Shown here: positions 1-6,968 of the stretch, one piece after another
How positions within the stretch are numbered: position 1 is the first letter of the stretch
Layout of the letters: each line of letters begins with the position of its first letter
Assembly: GCA_002336475.1 (NCBI GenBank)
Contig: DDCX01000034.1
Location: 21,531-30,642, forward strand
Source of the DNA: Flavobacteriales bacterium UBA1995
GTDB taxonomy: Bacteria; Bacteroidota; Bacteroidia; Flavobacteriales_D; Sanyastnellaceae
DNA: 9,112 nucleotides
Direction of reading: 5' to 3'
Position numbers and translations under genes: made by a program
Notes under the pieces: generated by a model
The model's database searches: none
The model's input: only the letters and a program-made list of their open reading frames with translations
Told to the model about the DNA's origin: nothing

Positions 1-225
1 ATCGCATTGACCACCGTTGGTGGCACCCTGACCTTTGAAGGCATCTGTACAGGATCCATAGCCCTGCAGCGCAGCGGAGCCGACGGGTTTGGTTACGATC
101 CCGTCTTTGTTCCTGAAGACGGTTCGGGGACTTTTGCTGAAATGGAGGCCGCCGAAAAGAACCGCGTCAGTCACCGTGGAAAAGCCGTTCGGGCCATGGT
201 CGAAAAACTCAAGAAAGGCGGTTGA
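1..225 (+). CDS. rdgB: Non-canonical purine NTP pyrophosphatase (RdgB/HAM1 family), C-terminal part
   Basis: This is the 3' end of a gene that begins before the window; about 74 codons remain of a protein usually near 200 residues. The family hydrolyses ITP, dITP and XTP to the monophosphates in the cytosol, keeping deaminated purines out of DNA and RNA. The segment carries the family's C-terminal signature: a GADGFGYDPVF block followed by a TFAEM block and then KNRVSHRGKA. In known structures these regions shape the base-binding pocket and substrate contacts. The frame is open from base 1 and ends at TGA 223-225. accA follows 95 nt downstream on the same strand, with a promoter-like octamer in between, so co-transcription is not required. 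No terminator hairpin is visible after it. The family call is firm because the signature blocks are contiguous and in the right order. Confidence 0.95.
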   Translation: MALTTVGGTLTFEGICTGSIALQRSGADGFGYDPVFVPEDGSGTFAEMEAAEKNRVSHRGKAVRAMVEKLKKGG

Positions 226-267
226 CAATGAATCGACACGAGTTTCGCCAAACCCGGCATCTGAACT

Positions 268-275
268 TAGGTTTG
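268..275 (+). promoter_or_regulatory. Candidate Bacteroidota -7 promoter element upstream of accA
   Basis: The octamer TAGGTTTG fits the Bacteroidota -7 consensus TAnnTTTG and lies in the 95-nt gap between rdgB and accA, 45 nt before the accA ATG. No good -33 TTG element is visible; the nearest T-rich triplet is at 243-245. Transcription would begin near 281-284, at the edge of a small palindrome. This is a consensus match only. Confidence 0.4.
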
Positions 276-283
276 TATAAGTC

Positions 284-296
284 CTGCACCGTGCAG
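284..296. repeat. 13-bp palindrome in the accA leader
   Basis: CTGCAC-c-GTGCAG is a perfect inverted repeat of 6-bp arms around one central base. It lies 8 nt after the candidate -7 octamer and 24 nt before the accA start codon. The one-base spacer suits a dimeric DNA-binding site better than an RNA hairpin, although a 5-bp stem with a 3-nt loop is possible. No regulator is known to me for this site. Confidence 0.4.
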
Positions 297-320
297 AGCT
301 TAGACTGAGGAAACATCCAG

Positions 321-1274
321 ATGAACTACCTCGATTTCGAAGAGCCCATCCGCCAATTGCGCGAACAGCTCGAACAGGCCCAGGACATCGATGGGCAGGG
401 ACAGGTCGACATGCAGAGTACTGTCGCCGACCTCGAACAGAAAATCGAGGCCATCAGCCAAGAGATCTATGCCAACCTGACCCCTTGGCAGCGGGTTCAA
501 GTTTCCCGGCACCCTGACCGGCCTTACACCCTCGACCACATTGAATCCCTCACTGATGGTCGGTTCATGGAACTCCACGGAGACCGAAACTGCAAAGACG
601 ACAAAGCCATGGTGGGTGGCCTTGGCATGATCGACGACCTCCCGGTCATGTTTGTCGGCCAACAAAAAGGAGCCAACACCAAATTGCGACAATACCGCAA
701 TTTCGGCATGGCCAACCCTGAAGGGTACCGCAAGGCATTGCGCCTCATGAAATTGGCCGAGAAGTTTAACCGCCCAGTAATTTGCCTGATTGACACCCCA
801 GGTGCTTACCCAGGTTTGGAGGCTGAAGAGCGGGGACAAGGCGAAGCCATTGCGCGCAACTTGATCGAAATGATGCAACTGCGCGTTCCTGTCATTTGTG
901 TGGTGATTGGTGAAGGGGCTTCGGGTGGTGCATTGGGCATCGGAATTGGGGACCGTGTCCTCATGATGGAGCACACCTGGTACTCTGTGATCTCACCGGA
1001 ATCCTGCTCAAGCATATTGTGGCGCTCATGGGACCACAAAATGAAAGCCGCTGAAGCCCTTAAGTTGACCGCTGACGATATGCTCGGCAACAAGCTCATC
1101 GACGGCATTATTCCCGAACCTTTGGGCGGTGCCCACAATGACAGGGAAGCCGCTTTCAGCTCCGTGAAAGACGAGATTTTAAAGCACCTCCGTAAACTCC
1201 GAGTACAGAACCCCGACAAACGCATCGATGCCCGTATTAGAAAGTTCTCTTCTATGGGGGTTGTTCAGGCCTAA
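321..1274 (+). CDS. accA: Acetyl-CoA carboxylase carboxyltransferase subunit alpha
   Basis: AccA pairs with AccD to form the carboxyltransferase that moves the carboxyl group from carboxybiotin on AccB to acetyl-CoA, giving malonyl-CoA for fatty acid synthesis in the cytosol. The 317-residue product matches the usual length (E. coli 319). It has the helical N-terminal segment (residues 5-50), the [15 protein letters not shown] block (54-68), ELHGDR (84-89), the IDTPGAYPG loop (157-165), and the glycine-rich [12 protein letters not shown] crotonase-fold oxyanion region (197-208). [14 protein letters not shown] follows at 221-234. The ATG at 321 is preceded by a GAGG-like run at 307-310, about 10 nt upstream, and gives the expected N-terminus. 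accD and the biotin carboxylase genes are not in the window, as is common in this phylum. Nothing is truncated or atypical. The lipoprotein gene follows, with its own promoter-like octamer in the short gap. Confidence 0.98.
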   Translation: MNYLDFEEPIRQLREQLEQAQDIDGQGQVDMQSTVADLEQKIEAISQEIYANLTPWQRVQVSRHPDRPYTLDHIESLTDGRFMELHGDRNCKDDKAMVGGLGMIDDLPVMFVGQQKGANTKLRQYRNFGMANPEGYRKALRLMKLAEKFNRPVICLIDTPGAYPGLEAEERGQGEAIARNLIEMMQLRVPVICVVIGEGASGGALGIGIGDRVLMMEHTWYSVISPESCSSILWRSWDHKMKAAEALKLTADDMLGNKLIDGIIPEPLGGAHNDREAAFSSVKDEILKHLRKLRVQNPDKRIDARIRKFSSMGVVQA

Positions 1275-1293
1275 TTGGCGTTTAAGGAACCCT

Positions 1294-1301
1294 TACTTTT
1301 G
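1294..1301 (+). promoter_or_regulatory. Candidate Bacteroidota -7 promoter element upstream of the lipoprotein gene
   Basis: TACTTTTG matches TAnnTTTG and sits in the 42-nt gap between the accA stop and the lipoprotein ATG at 1317. A TTG at 1275-1277 lies 16 nt upstream, slightly closer than the usual -33 spacing. If the element is used, the mRNA leader would be only about 10 nt, or the ATG at 1323 would be the start. The identical octamer occurs upstream of sucD. Consensus match only. Confidence 0.35.
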
Positions 1302-1316
1302 CCCGCGATACGATTC

Positions 1317-3020
1317 ATGAAAATGCAGTACCCCCTTCGCCAAACTCTGGCTTTCCTCCTTCCCGCGCTCGCTCTACTCCTCGCCCTTCCAGGCTGTGGT
1401 GGATTGGGTAAAATGGACAAGGCCATCGAAGAATTGAACCTCTCTATGGACCCAGAACCCTTGATTTTGCAAGGCAATGAGGTCGCACTGAGCCTTTCCG
1501 GAACCTTCCCTGAGAAGTACTTCGCCAAGAAAGCCATCATCGAAGCCACTCCGGTCCTCGTGTGGGATGGTGGTGAAGCGGCTTTCGAGACGCAGGGTTT
1601 TCAAGGAGAAGATGCCGCCGGCAACTACATGGTGGTTCCTTTCAAATCCGCCAAATCTTTTGACTACAGCGCATCTGTGCCTTACGAAGAAGGCATGGAA
1701 GACGGTGCCCGCCTCGAGCTTCGCATCAGCGGCACAATGGGCAGCAAGACGATGGATTTCTCACCAGTGGTGTTGGGAGATGGTGTGATCACCACCCCCA
1801 ACTGGGTGCAGTCTGACGACCGTTTTGTGATGGGAAAAGATGATTACCAGCGCGTAGTGTCTTACACCCAACAGGCTGAAATCAATTACGATTACAACCG
1901 GTCCAACGTGCGTTCTGCGGAGTTGCGTGACGGCGACATGAAGGAGATGAAGGCTTTCTTCTCGTTTGCAGCAGACCATGACAGTGTCATGCTCAAGCGC
2001 ACTGCTGTCAGTGCCTATGCTTCTCCTGAGGGTGAAATCACTTTGAACGAGGACCTGGCCATGGAACGCGCCGAAAGCGCCAATGCCGCTGTCGCACGGT
2101 TGCTGAAGCGCAGCAAGATTGATGTGGAAGAGGGCTTTTATGGGAACAACCCTAAAGGCGAAGACTGGGAAGGTTTCCAGTCTTTGATGCGCGCCTCTGA
2201 CATCGAAGACAAGGACCTTATTCTCCGCGTGCTGTCCATGTACAACGACAAGAACCGCAGGGAAGAAGAGATCAAGAACATCGCCAAAACTTACCAGGAG
2301 ATCGAAAAGGAGATCCTGCCCGCTTTGCGCCGCTCCATGATCACCCTCCACTATGACATCGAGGGATACACTGACGGTGAACTCATGGATTTGGCCATGT
2401 CCAACCCCGACACCTTGACGGTAGAGGAGGCCCTCTATGCTGCCACCTTGTTTGAATCCAACGAAGACAAGCTGAAGGTCTACGAGGCGACCAGCCGCGT
2501 GCACAGTGCCGATTGGCGCGGTCCCAACAACGAAGGCGTATGCCTGATGGACATGGGCAAGCTCAATCAAGCTGCCGACCGCTTCATGGCCGCTGATGAG
2601 CGCGGAGACAGCCCCATCATCAACAACAACCTCGGTGCTGTGGCCCGCATGAAAGGCAACCTCACCGATGCCAAGCGCATGCTGTCCAGTGCTTCTGGTG
2701 CCGGTGATGCGGTGAAGTACAACAAAGCCATCCTCGCCATTCAAGAAGGCAATTACAGCCAGGCAGTGTCCAACTTCAGCGGTGAGAATACCGTGAATGC
2801 TGCTCTCGCCAAGTTGTTGAATGGCGATGCCAACGGCGCCAAGACGATCTTGAACAATGCCAACGACGACAGCGCTGTCGCACACTATGTGTTGGCGATT
2901 GCCAATGCCCGTGTAGGCAACGTGGCCGAAGCCAAGCAACACCGCGATATGGCCGTCCAGAAAGACGCCAGTCTTTCCGCCAAAGCGAGCGCTGACCTCG
3001 AGTTCCGCGACCTCGACTGA
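1317..3020 (+). CDS. Putative lipoprotein with OmpA-like segment and C-terminal TPR repeats
   Basis: I do not recognise a named family. The product (567 residues from ATG 1317) begins with a short charged start, a hydrophobic stretch (LAFLLPALALLLALPG) and a lipobox-like LPGC, with the acylated cysteine near residue 27. It should therefore be a lipoprotein, probably in the outer membrane facing the periplasm. Residues about 228-268 resemble part of an OmpA C-terminal domain: SAYASPEG, then N-x2-L-A-x2-RA, close to the peptidoglycan-binding motif NX2LSX2RA. The aspartate usual in the preceding loop is not evident. A charged, coiled-coil-like helix lies near 310-340. From about 370 to 560 there are five or six degenerate TPR-like helical pairs, such as NNLGAVARMKGNLTDAKRML and YVLAIANARVGNVAEAKQHR. 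The frame also opens at TTG 1275, but that start would put extra residues before the signal peptide. A role in envelope scaffolding or peptidoglycan anchoring is inference. A strong terminator follows. Confidence 0.85.
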   Translation: MKMQYPLRQTLAFLLPALALLLALPGCGGLGKMDKAIEELNLSMDPEPLILQGNEVALSLSGTFPEKYFAKKAIIEATPVLVWDGGEAAFETQGFQGEDAAGNYMVVPFKSAKSFDYSASVPYEEGMEDGARLELRISGTMGSKTMDFSPVVLGDGVITTPNWVQSDDRFVMGKDDYQRVVSYTQQAEINYDYNRSNVRSAELRDGDMKEMKAFFSFAADHDSVMLKRTAVSAYASPEGEITLNEDLAMERAESANAAVARLLKRSKIDVEEGFYGNNPKGEDWEGFQSLMRASDIEDKDLILRVLSMYNDKNRREEEIKNIAKTYQEIEKEILPALRRSMITLHYDIEGYTDGELMDLAMSNPDTLTVEEALYAATLFESNEDKLKVYEATSRVHSADWRGPNNEGVCLMDMGKLNQAADRFMAADERGDSPIINNNLGAVARMKGNLTDAKRMLSSASGAGDAVKYNKAILAIQEGNYSQAVSNFSGENTVNAALAKLLNGDANGAKTILNNANDDSAVAHYVLAIANARVGNVAEAKQHRDMAVQKDASLSAKASADLEFRDLD

Positions 3021-3038
3021 TCAGACATTCTGTCCATC

Positions 3039-3075
3039 AAAAAGCCCCGGTTGCATGTGCAACCGGGGCTTTTTT
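3039..3075. terminator. Bidirectional intrinsic terminator between convergent genes
   Basis: A near-ideal hairpin has a 16-bp perfect stem: AAAAAGCCCCGGTTGC at 3039-3054 pairs with 3059-3074 around the loop ATGT. The core is GC-rich, with a T-tract on the plus strand (3070-3075) and an equivalent one on the minus strand from the A-run at 3039-3043. It begins 18 nt after the lipoprotein stop and lies about 20 nt past the methyltransferase stop, so it can end transcription from both sides. Confidence 0.95.
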
Positions 3076-3095
3076 ATTGGGGCCTCAGCATCCGA

Positions 3096-3647
3096 TCAGG
3101 TCGGCGGAGGACCCATGGCACGGAACGCCTGCCAACAGACCATGCCTGCTGCAACGGATACGTTCAGGCTGTGTTTGACCCCGAACTGGGGGATTTCAAG
3201 CACGCCGTCCACCGCCGCCAAAACTTCAGGCGCGCAGCCGCGCACTTCATTGCCCAGCACGACGGCCCATTTTTCGTGCCGATCTGGGGACCAGTCCTCA
3301 AGGGCCATTGCCCCGCTGGCCTGCTCCAAAGCCATGACTTGAAAGCCTTGATTTTGCAGACCTCGGACCGTCTCTACCGTATGCTCATGACCGACCCATT
3401 CAACATGGTCGGTGGCCCCAAGCGCTGTCTTGAGGATGTCGCGGTGGGGTGGACGAGCAGTATATCCGCAGAGGTCCAGCCCATGTAGCCGAAATGCGTC
3501 TGCTGTGCGGAACACCGACCCCACGTTTTGGGCGCTGCGAATCTGGTCCAGCACAAAGCGCAAAGGCAACTTTTCGGACGCCACAAAGGCCTCCGCCGAC
3601 AATCGCGACAAATCCTTCATGGGAGTCGCGCGGTGTCCTACTGACAT
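3096..3647 (-). CDS. SpoU/TrmH-family RNA 2'-O-methyltransferase
   Basis: This 183-residue SPOUT-class enzyme is predicted to methylate the 2'-hydroxyl of a tRNA or rRNA ribose using S-adenosylmethionine. The three SpoU motifs are present in order: motif 1 NVGSVFRTADAF (41-52) with the catalytic-type arginine at 47; motif 2 LGNEVRG (131-137); motif 3 IPQFGVKHSLNVSVAAG (152-168), which builds the trefoil-knot cofactor site. The protein is short: it lacks the N-terminal substrate-binding domain of RlmB-type enzymes and the long extensions of TrmH, so the substrate cannot be named. The ATG at 3647 overlaps the sppA stop by one base (TGATG), which supports this start over the internal ATG at residue 10 and suggests translational coupling. 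The gene ends just before the bidirectional terminator, making it the last gene of the minus-strand block. Confidence 0.93.
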   Translation of the reverse strand: MSVGHRATPMKDLSRLSAEAFVASEKLPLRFVLDQIRSAQNVGSVFRTADAFRLHGLDLCGYTARPPHRDILKTALGATDHVEWVGHEHTVETVRGLQNQGFQVMALEQASGAMALEDWSPDRHEKWAVVLGNEVRGCAPEVLAAVDGVLEIPQFGVKHSLNVSVAAGMVCWQAFRAMGPPPT

Positions 3648-5566
3648 CAGTACACCCGAATGTGAAAGGGCAAGCGCGCTTGAACCCTGTCCTTGGCCTG
3701 CAAATTCACAAAGGCCTCTACCTCCATCATCGCCTGAATGGCATCTTCGGGAACCCCCGCAGCTTCTGCCATCGTGGCCATTTGAGCTACACCGGTAAAT
3801 TCAGCAATGAACTGCTCGAATGGATCGATGGGCTCAGGATACTCGATCATGTCAAACTCATCCAAGCTGGCCATGTCCGCCGCCATCTCAATGGCGTCTT
3901 GCAGGTTGCCCATGCCGTCGACCAGTCCTTTTTCCATGGCGTCTTGGCCGGTCCAAACACGGCCACGGGCCACGGCATCCACCGCCTCGATAGACATGCC
4001 CCTTCCCTCGGCCACCCGGCCGATAAATGAATCATAAATCTTGGTGACGGACTCATTGATTGCCGCCAAGGCTTGTCCTTGAATGGGCGTGTGCATGGAG
4101 ACTGCGTCTGCATGATCGTGCAACTTCACGCCGTCAAAATCAAGCCCGATGCGCTCGTTGAGCAGCTTGCCCGCACTGGGCAAAACGCCAAACACTCCGA
4201 TGCTTCCTGTGATGGTGTTGGGCTGGGCCAAAATGTGGTCCGCTGCGCAACTGATGTAGTATCCACCGCTCGCCGCCAGATCGCTCATTGAAGCCACCAA
4301 CGGCTTTCCTGCTTCTCTGAGTAAGACCGTTTCTCTCCAAATGACATCGCTGGCCAATGCGCTGCCTCCTGGAGAGTTCACGCGAAGTACAACGGCTCCG
4401 ACTTCCGGATCCAACCGCGCATCGCGAAGGGCCCCAGCAATGCGGTCAGAACCAATGGTGGCATCGTCGCCTTCACCGCTCTGAATTGCACCGACCGCAT
4501 AGACCACGGCCACCGCATTGGCCGCTGAATCCTCATCATCTTCCGCTTCATCGTCCTCCTCATCGTCCTCATCGCCCGCACCCAACTCCACCTGAAGCTC
4601 TTGGATCAGGTCTTCGAATGAATTGGGGTTGTGATATTGGCCATAGCCCGCCAGTAAGGCATGGCTGGGTTCGTCCTCGTCTTCTGCGGCTCCTTTTTCG
4701 AGCAGCATCGCGTGCAACTCGTCCTCGTACATCAATCCGTCCACGAACCCCAGCTCCAAAGCATCGGAGGGAATTCGGATGCTCAGGTTGTTGATGTGCC
4801 CATCAAGCTCATCCATGGTCATGCCGCGCGCCGCGGCAATGTCACCGCCCATCCGGGCCCAAAAATCTTCGAGCAAAGCCATAAGTTGCTCCTTGTTGGC
4901 TTCGCTCAGATCGTTGCGCAAGTAGGGCTCTACTGCACTCTTGTAGGTGTTGTCTGGACCGCGTACGACGGTCATTTCTACCCCGAGGTCTTCCAACATG
5001 CGCTTGTAAAAAGTGGTCTCCATCCCCATGCCCCGCATGTCCATTCCGCCTTCGGGGTGCAGGTACACTTCGTCGGCCACTGTGGCCATCCAATAAGCGC
5101 CTTGGGTGTAGATCTCGCTCCAAGCGACAATCCATTTGCCGGATGCTTTGAATTGAGCCAAGGCATCGCGTACCTCACCCAGCATGGAAGGGTAACCGGA
5201 AATCATGTCGGCCTGAACCAAAATCCCCTCGATGTCGTCGTCGTCTGCCGCGCGCTCCATGTCGGCCAAGAAGTGGTTGAGGCCCATTTGGGTCTGAGGC
5301 TCCATGGAACCGAACTGGAGGGTGAACGGCAACTCCATTCCCCGCTCTGCCAGCGGCGCATCAAACGTCAAAAGAAGAACAGACCCCTCTTCGATGTCCC
5401 CACCAAAATCCAGGTCCATTTCAGAGCCATCAGTTGCTCCTTCAAAAGCAGAAGCCAAGCCCCCCACCAGGGCACCAACAAAAATGAAAATGAGCAGTGA
5501 CCCAGCGATGACCAAGGCGAGTGTGGAACCCAGGAGGCTGGCGAGGAATTGTTTTCCGAAATTCAT
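3647..5566 (-). CDS. sppA: Signal peptide peptidase SppA, 67K type
   Basis: SppA is a membrane-anchored serine protease acting on the periplasmic side, where it degrades signal peptides left after secretion. The 639-residue product has an N-terminal membrane segment (about 8-37) and the duplicated peptidase S49 layout of the long bacterial form (E. coli 618). Catalytic residues fit the Ser-Lys dyad. K209 lies in NTYKSAVEPYLRNDL, at the same number as in E. coli. S433 lies in SDLAASGGYYISCAAD, in the C-terminal half. LRVNSPGGSALASDVIWRE (394-412) and TGSIGVFG (453-460) are further S49 blocks. Residues 332-346 form an acidic run (14 of 15 Asp/Glu) between the two repeats; its position before Ser433 is consistent with the serine falling 24 residues later than in E. 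coli. pspC ends 98 nt upstream. The stop overlaps the methyltransferase start. No clear Shine-Dalgarno sequence precedes the ATG. Confidence 0.96.
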   Translation of the reverse strand: MNFGKQFLASLLGSTLALVIAGSLLIFIFVGALVGGLASAFEGATDGSEMDLDFGGDIEEGSVLLLTFDAPLAERGMELPFTLQFGSMEPQTQMGLNHFLADMERAADDDDIEGILVQADMISGYPSMLGEVRDALAQFKASGKWIVAWSEIYTQGAYWMATVADEVYLHPEGGMDMRGMGMETTFYKRMLEDLGVEMTVVRGPDNTYKSAVEPYLRNDLSEANKEQLMALLEDFWARMGGDIAAARGMTMDELDGHINNLSIRIPSDALELGFVDGLMYEDELHAMLLEKGAAEDEDEPSHALLAGYGQYHNPNSFEDLIQELQVELGAGDEDDEEDDEAEDDEDSAANAVAVVYAVGAIQSGEGDDATIGSDRIAGALRDARLDPEVGAVVLRVNSPGGSALASDVIWRETVLLREAGKPLVASMSDLAASGGYYISCAADHILAQPNTITGSIGVFGVLPSAGKLLNERIGLDFDGVKLHDHADAVSMHTPIQGQALAAINESVTKIYDSFIGRVAEGRGMSIEAVDAVARGRVWTGQDAMEKGLVDGMGNLQDAIEMAADMASLDEFDMIEYPEPIDPFEQFIAEFTGVAQMATMAEAAGVPEDAIQAMMEVEAFVNLQAKDRVQARLPFHIRVY

Positions 5567-5664
5567 GAGGGTAAGGGGTGTGATTTGCTTCCCGATAGGG
5601 AGTGTAAAGTTGAGGGAAATGTGGACTCAGAGATGAGAAAAGGGGTCAAAGTACCGGTCGGCCA

Positions 5665-6480
5665 TCAAAACATGAACTTGAAGTTCCATTGACCTGTGAT
5701 GATGGCGGACAGAATCAACCCACCAATGGCCAACAGGATCAGGACACAGATCAAGATGAGCATCCAACCCAACGTGCGCATGCACGCCTTTATAAACCGA
5801 GGCAAATGTTGGGCAATAAAACGGCTCCACCACGCACGGAAGCGTCGTGTGGCGGTGGGGTTCTCAAATTCTTCCTTGGCCCTGTGGAGTTGGTCTTCGA
5901 TCGTTTCCTTGATGGCATCAACCGTTACGGGTTCTCCTTTCATGGCCACCCGGTCACTCACCGAGCGCGCTTTTGGGATGATGCACCACAAAACGCCGTA
6001 GAGCACAATCAGGACCGGTCCTGAGATGAAGAACAAAACCACGGCCAGCGCCCGGACCACAACCGGGTCCAAGCCAAACCTGTGCGCAATGCCCGTCGCG
6101 ACTCCGCCGATGACCCGGTCATCGGGGTCGCGGAACATGCGCCGTTGTCGGGAGCTGTCATCGGCGCTCGTGTTGTGGCTGTCACGGTGGGCAGACTGGC
6201 CCATATCATCCCCATCGGGGTCTCCGAATTCAGTGGGTTCACCCAATTGGCGGCAGGCCCTTTCGACGTCTTTCAGGGTTACCACAGTGCGGCTCGTTCC
6301 CATGAATTCCGAAAAGAGCTCAGCCAAGCGGTATTCCACCTCCTGCACGATGTCCTCCTGTCCATCAGCACCCCTAAGTACCCTTTTCAAGTCCGCCAGG
6401 TAGCCGTTGAGCACATTGTAGGCCGGCAGTTCAACGTGAAATAAAAGCCCACCGAGGGAGATGTTGCGTGTTTCGACCAT
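5665..6480 (-). CDS. PspC-domain membrane protein
   Basis: This 271-residue protein has three parts. Residues 1-90 form the N-terminal domain often found on Bacteroidota PspC proteins, with ISLGGLLFHVELPAYNVLNGYL and an EVEYRLAELF helix. A polar linker follows. Residues about 112-172 are a PspC domain: RMFRDPDDRVIGGVATGIAH, then a transmembrane segment ending in WCIIPKARS. A second strong membrane helix lies near the C-terminus (about 237-261). In Proteobacteria PspC takes part in the phage shock response to inner membrane damage; the role of these Bacteroidota relatives is not established, so envelope stress sensing is inference. The frame is open to an ATG at 6540, but the ATG at 6480 starts exactly at the conserved N-terminus and lies 5 nt after the padR stop. 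The pair is probably co-transcribed. No pspA or pspB is present. Confidence 0.9.
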   Translation of the reverse strand: MVETRNISLGGLLFHVELPAYNVLNGYLADLKRVLRGADGQEDIVQEVEYRLAELFSEFMGTSRTVVTLKDVERACRQLGEPTEFGDPDGDDMGQSAHRDSHNTSADDSSRQRRMFRDPDDRVIGGVATGIAHRFGLDPVVVRALAVVLFFISGPVLIVLYGVLWCIIPKARSVSDRVAMKGEPVTVDAIKETIEDQLHRAKEEFENPTATRRFRAWWSRFIAQHLPRFIKACMRTLGWMLILICVLILLAIGGLILSAIITGQWNFKFMF

Positions 6481-6485
6481 GGTGA

Positions 6486-6827
6486 TCAATCTTGATGGGT
6501 TTGAGACAAGGAGTTCACGGAATCCACGAACTGGTTCCACGCCGTCTCCAACTCTTGGAGGACGCTTTCGCCTTGAGGGGTCATCACGTAGTACTTCCGG
6601 GGCGGGCCTGTTGGGCTTTCAGCCCACCGATACCCGAGCGTACCTGCGTTCTTCATTCGGGTCAGCAAAGGATATATGGTGCCCTCCACAACAAGCAGGT
6701 CTACCGCTTGAAGGGCTGCAACGATGTCGGAGGTATAGGCTTCGCCTTTGCTGAGGATGCGCAGAATGCACAACTCTAGTACCCCCTTTCGCATTTGCGC
6801 CGTCGATGCTGCTGTGGATTTTGTCAT
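6486..6827 (-). CDS. PadR-family transcriptional regulator
   Basis: This 113-residue winged-helix protein matches the PadR family along its full length. It has MRKGVLELCILRILSKGEAYTSDIVAAL (residues 12-39, the N-terminal helices and recognition region), LLVVEGTIYPLLTRMKNAG (44-62) and the wing with SPTGPPRKYYVMTPQGE (71-87). A short C-terminal helix (QELETAWNQFVDSVNSL) provides dimerisation in the small PadR subclass. Such regulators are usually repressors controlling a neighbouring membrane gene and themselves. The immediate downstream partner is the PspC-domain gene, 5 nt away, so it is the likely target. The frame could also start at GTG 6845 or at the ATG at 6794; ATG 6827 gives a normal length, but no ribosome-binding site settles it. 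A candidate operator lies about 30 nt upstream (6856-6876). The ligand is unknown. Confidence 0.94.
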   Translation of the reverse strand: MTKSTAASTAQMRKGVLELCILRILSKGEAYTSDIVAALQAVDLLVVEGTIYPLLTRMKNAGTLGYRWAESPTGPPRKYYVMTPQGESVLQELETAWNQFVDSVNSLSQTHQD

Positions 6828-6855
6828 GGTTGGGCAATGATACACGCTTTACTTG

Positions 6856-6876
6856 GTACTCTGCAATACAAAGTAC
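6856..6876. promoter_or_regulatory. Candidate PadR operator (inverted repeat) upstream of padR
   Basis: GTACT (6856-6860) and AGTAC (6872-6876) are perfect inverted arms separated by 11 bases, a spacing compatible with a winged-helix dimer. A second overlapping pair, TACTT (6850-6854) and AAGTA (6871-6875), sits in the same stretch. On the minus strand the right arm is part of GTACTTTG (6869-6876), similar to a -7 promoter element but one base short of TAnnTTTG. Binding there would block padR transcription. This is a short palindrome and could be chance. Confidence 0.3.
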
Positions 6877-6911
6877 TGGCTTTAACAACATATAGGACCG
6901 ATCTGACAGCC

Positions 6912-6929
6912 GCAGGCATTTTTGCCTGC
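6912..6929. repeat. Hairpin-forming inverted repeat in the padR-folK gap
   Basis: GCAGGCA (6912-6918) pairs with TGCCTGC (6923-6929) around a TTTT loop, giving a perfect 7-bp stem. It lies 39 nt before the folK start and about 85 nt upstream of padR. No T-tract follows on either strand, so it is not a standard terminator. It may be an operator or a leader hairpin; function unknown. Confidence 0.35.
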
Positions 6930-6968
6930 TGTGTTCTGAAGTCCCTGTCACCATCCCATCTTTGTCCT

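Noticed and set aside
300..974. A 224-codon open frame on the minus strand opposite accA
   Set aside because: It overlaps highly conserved accA, and its composition reflects the reverse complement of that gene rather than a protein family.
1761..2942. A 393-codon open frame on the minus strand opposite the lipoprotein gene
   Set aside because: It lies wholly within a well-supported gene, shows no recognisable domain or start context, and is the expected antisense artefact of GC-rich, biased codon use.
4661..5500. A 279-codon open frame on the plus strand opposite sppA
   Set aside because: It is antisense to conserved SppA sequence, rich in His and Gln as is typical of shadow frames, and lacks any family motif.
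5647..5654. GTACTTTG on the minus strand as a promoter for sppA
   Set aside because: It is one base short of TAnnTTTG and the nearest upstream TTG is only about 12 nt away, so I do not list it as a promoter feature; its recurrence at padR is mentioned in a finding only.
6795..6968. N-terminal extension of FolK from upstream in-frame starts
   Set aside because: The extra residues are cysteine-rich and unlike any FolK, and they span the padR start and control region.
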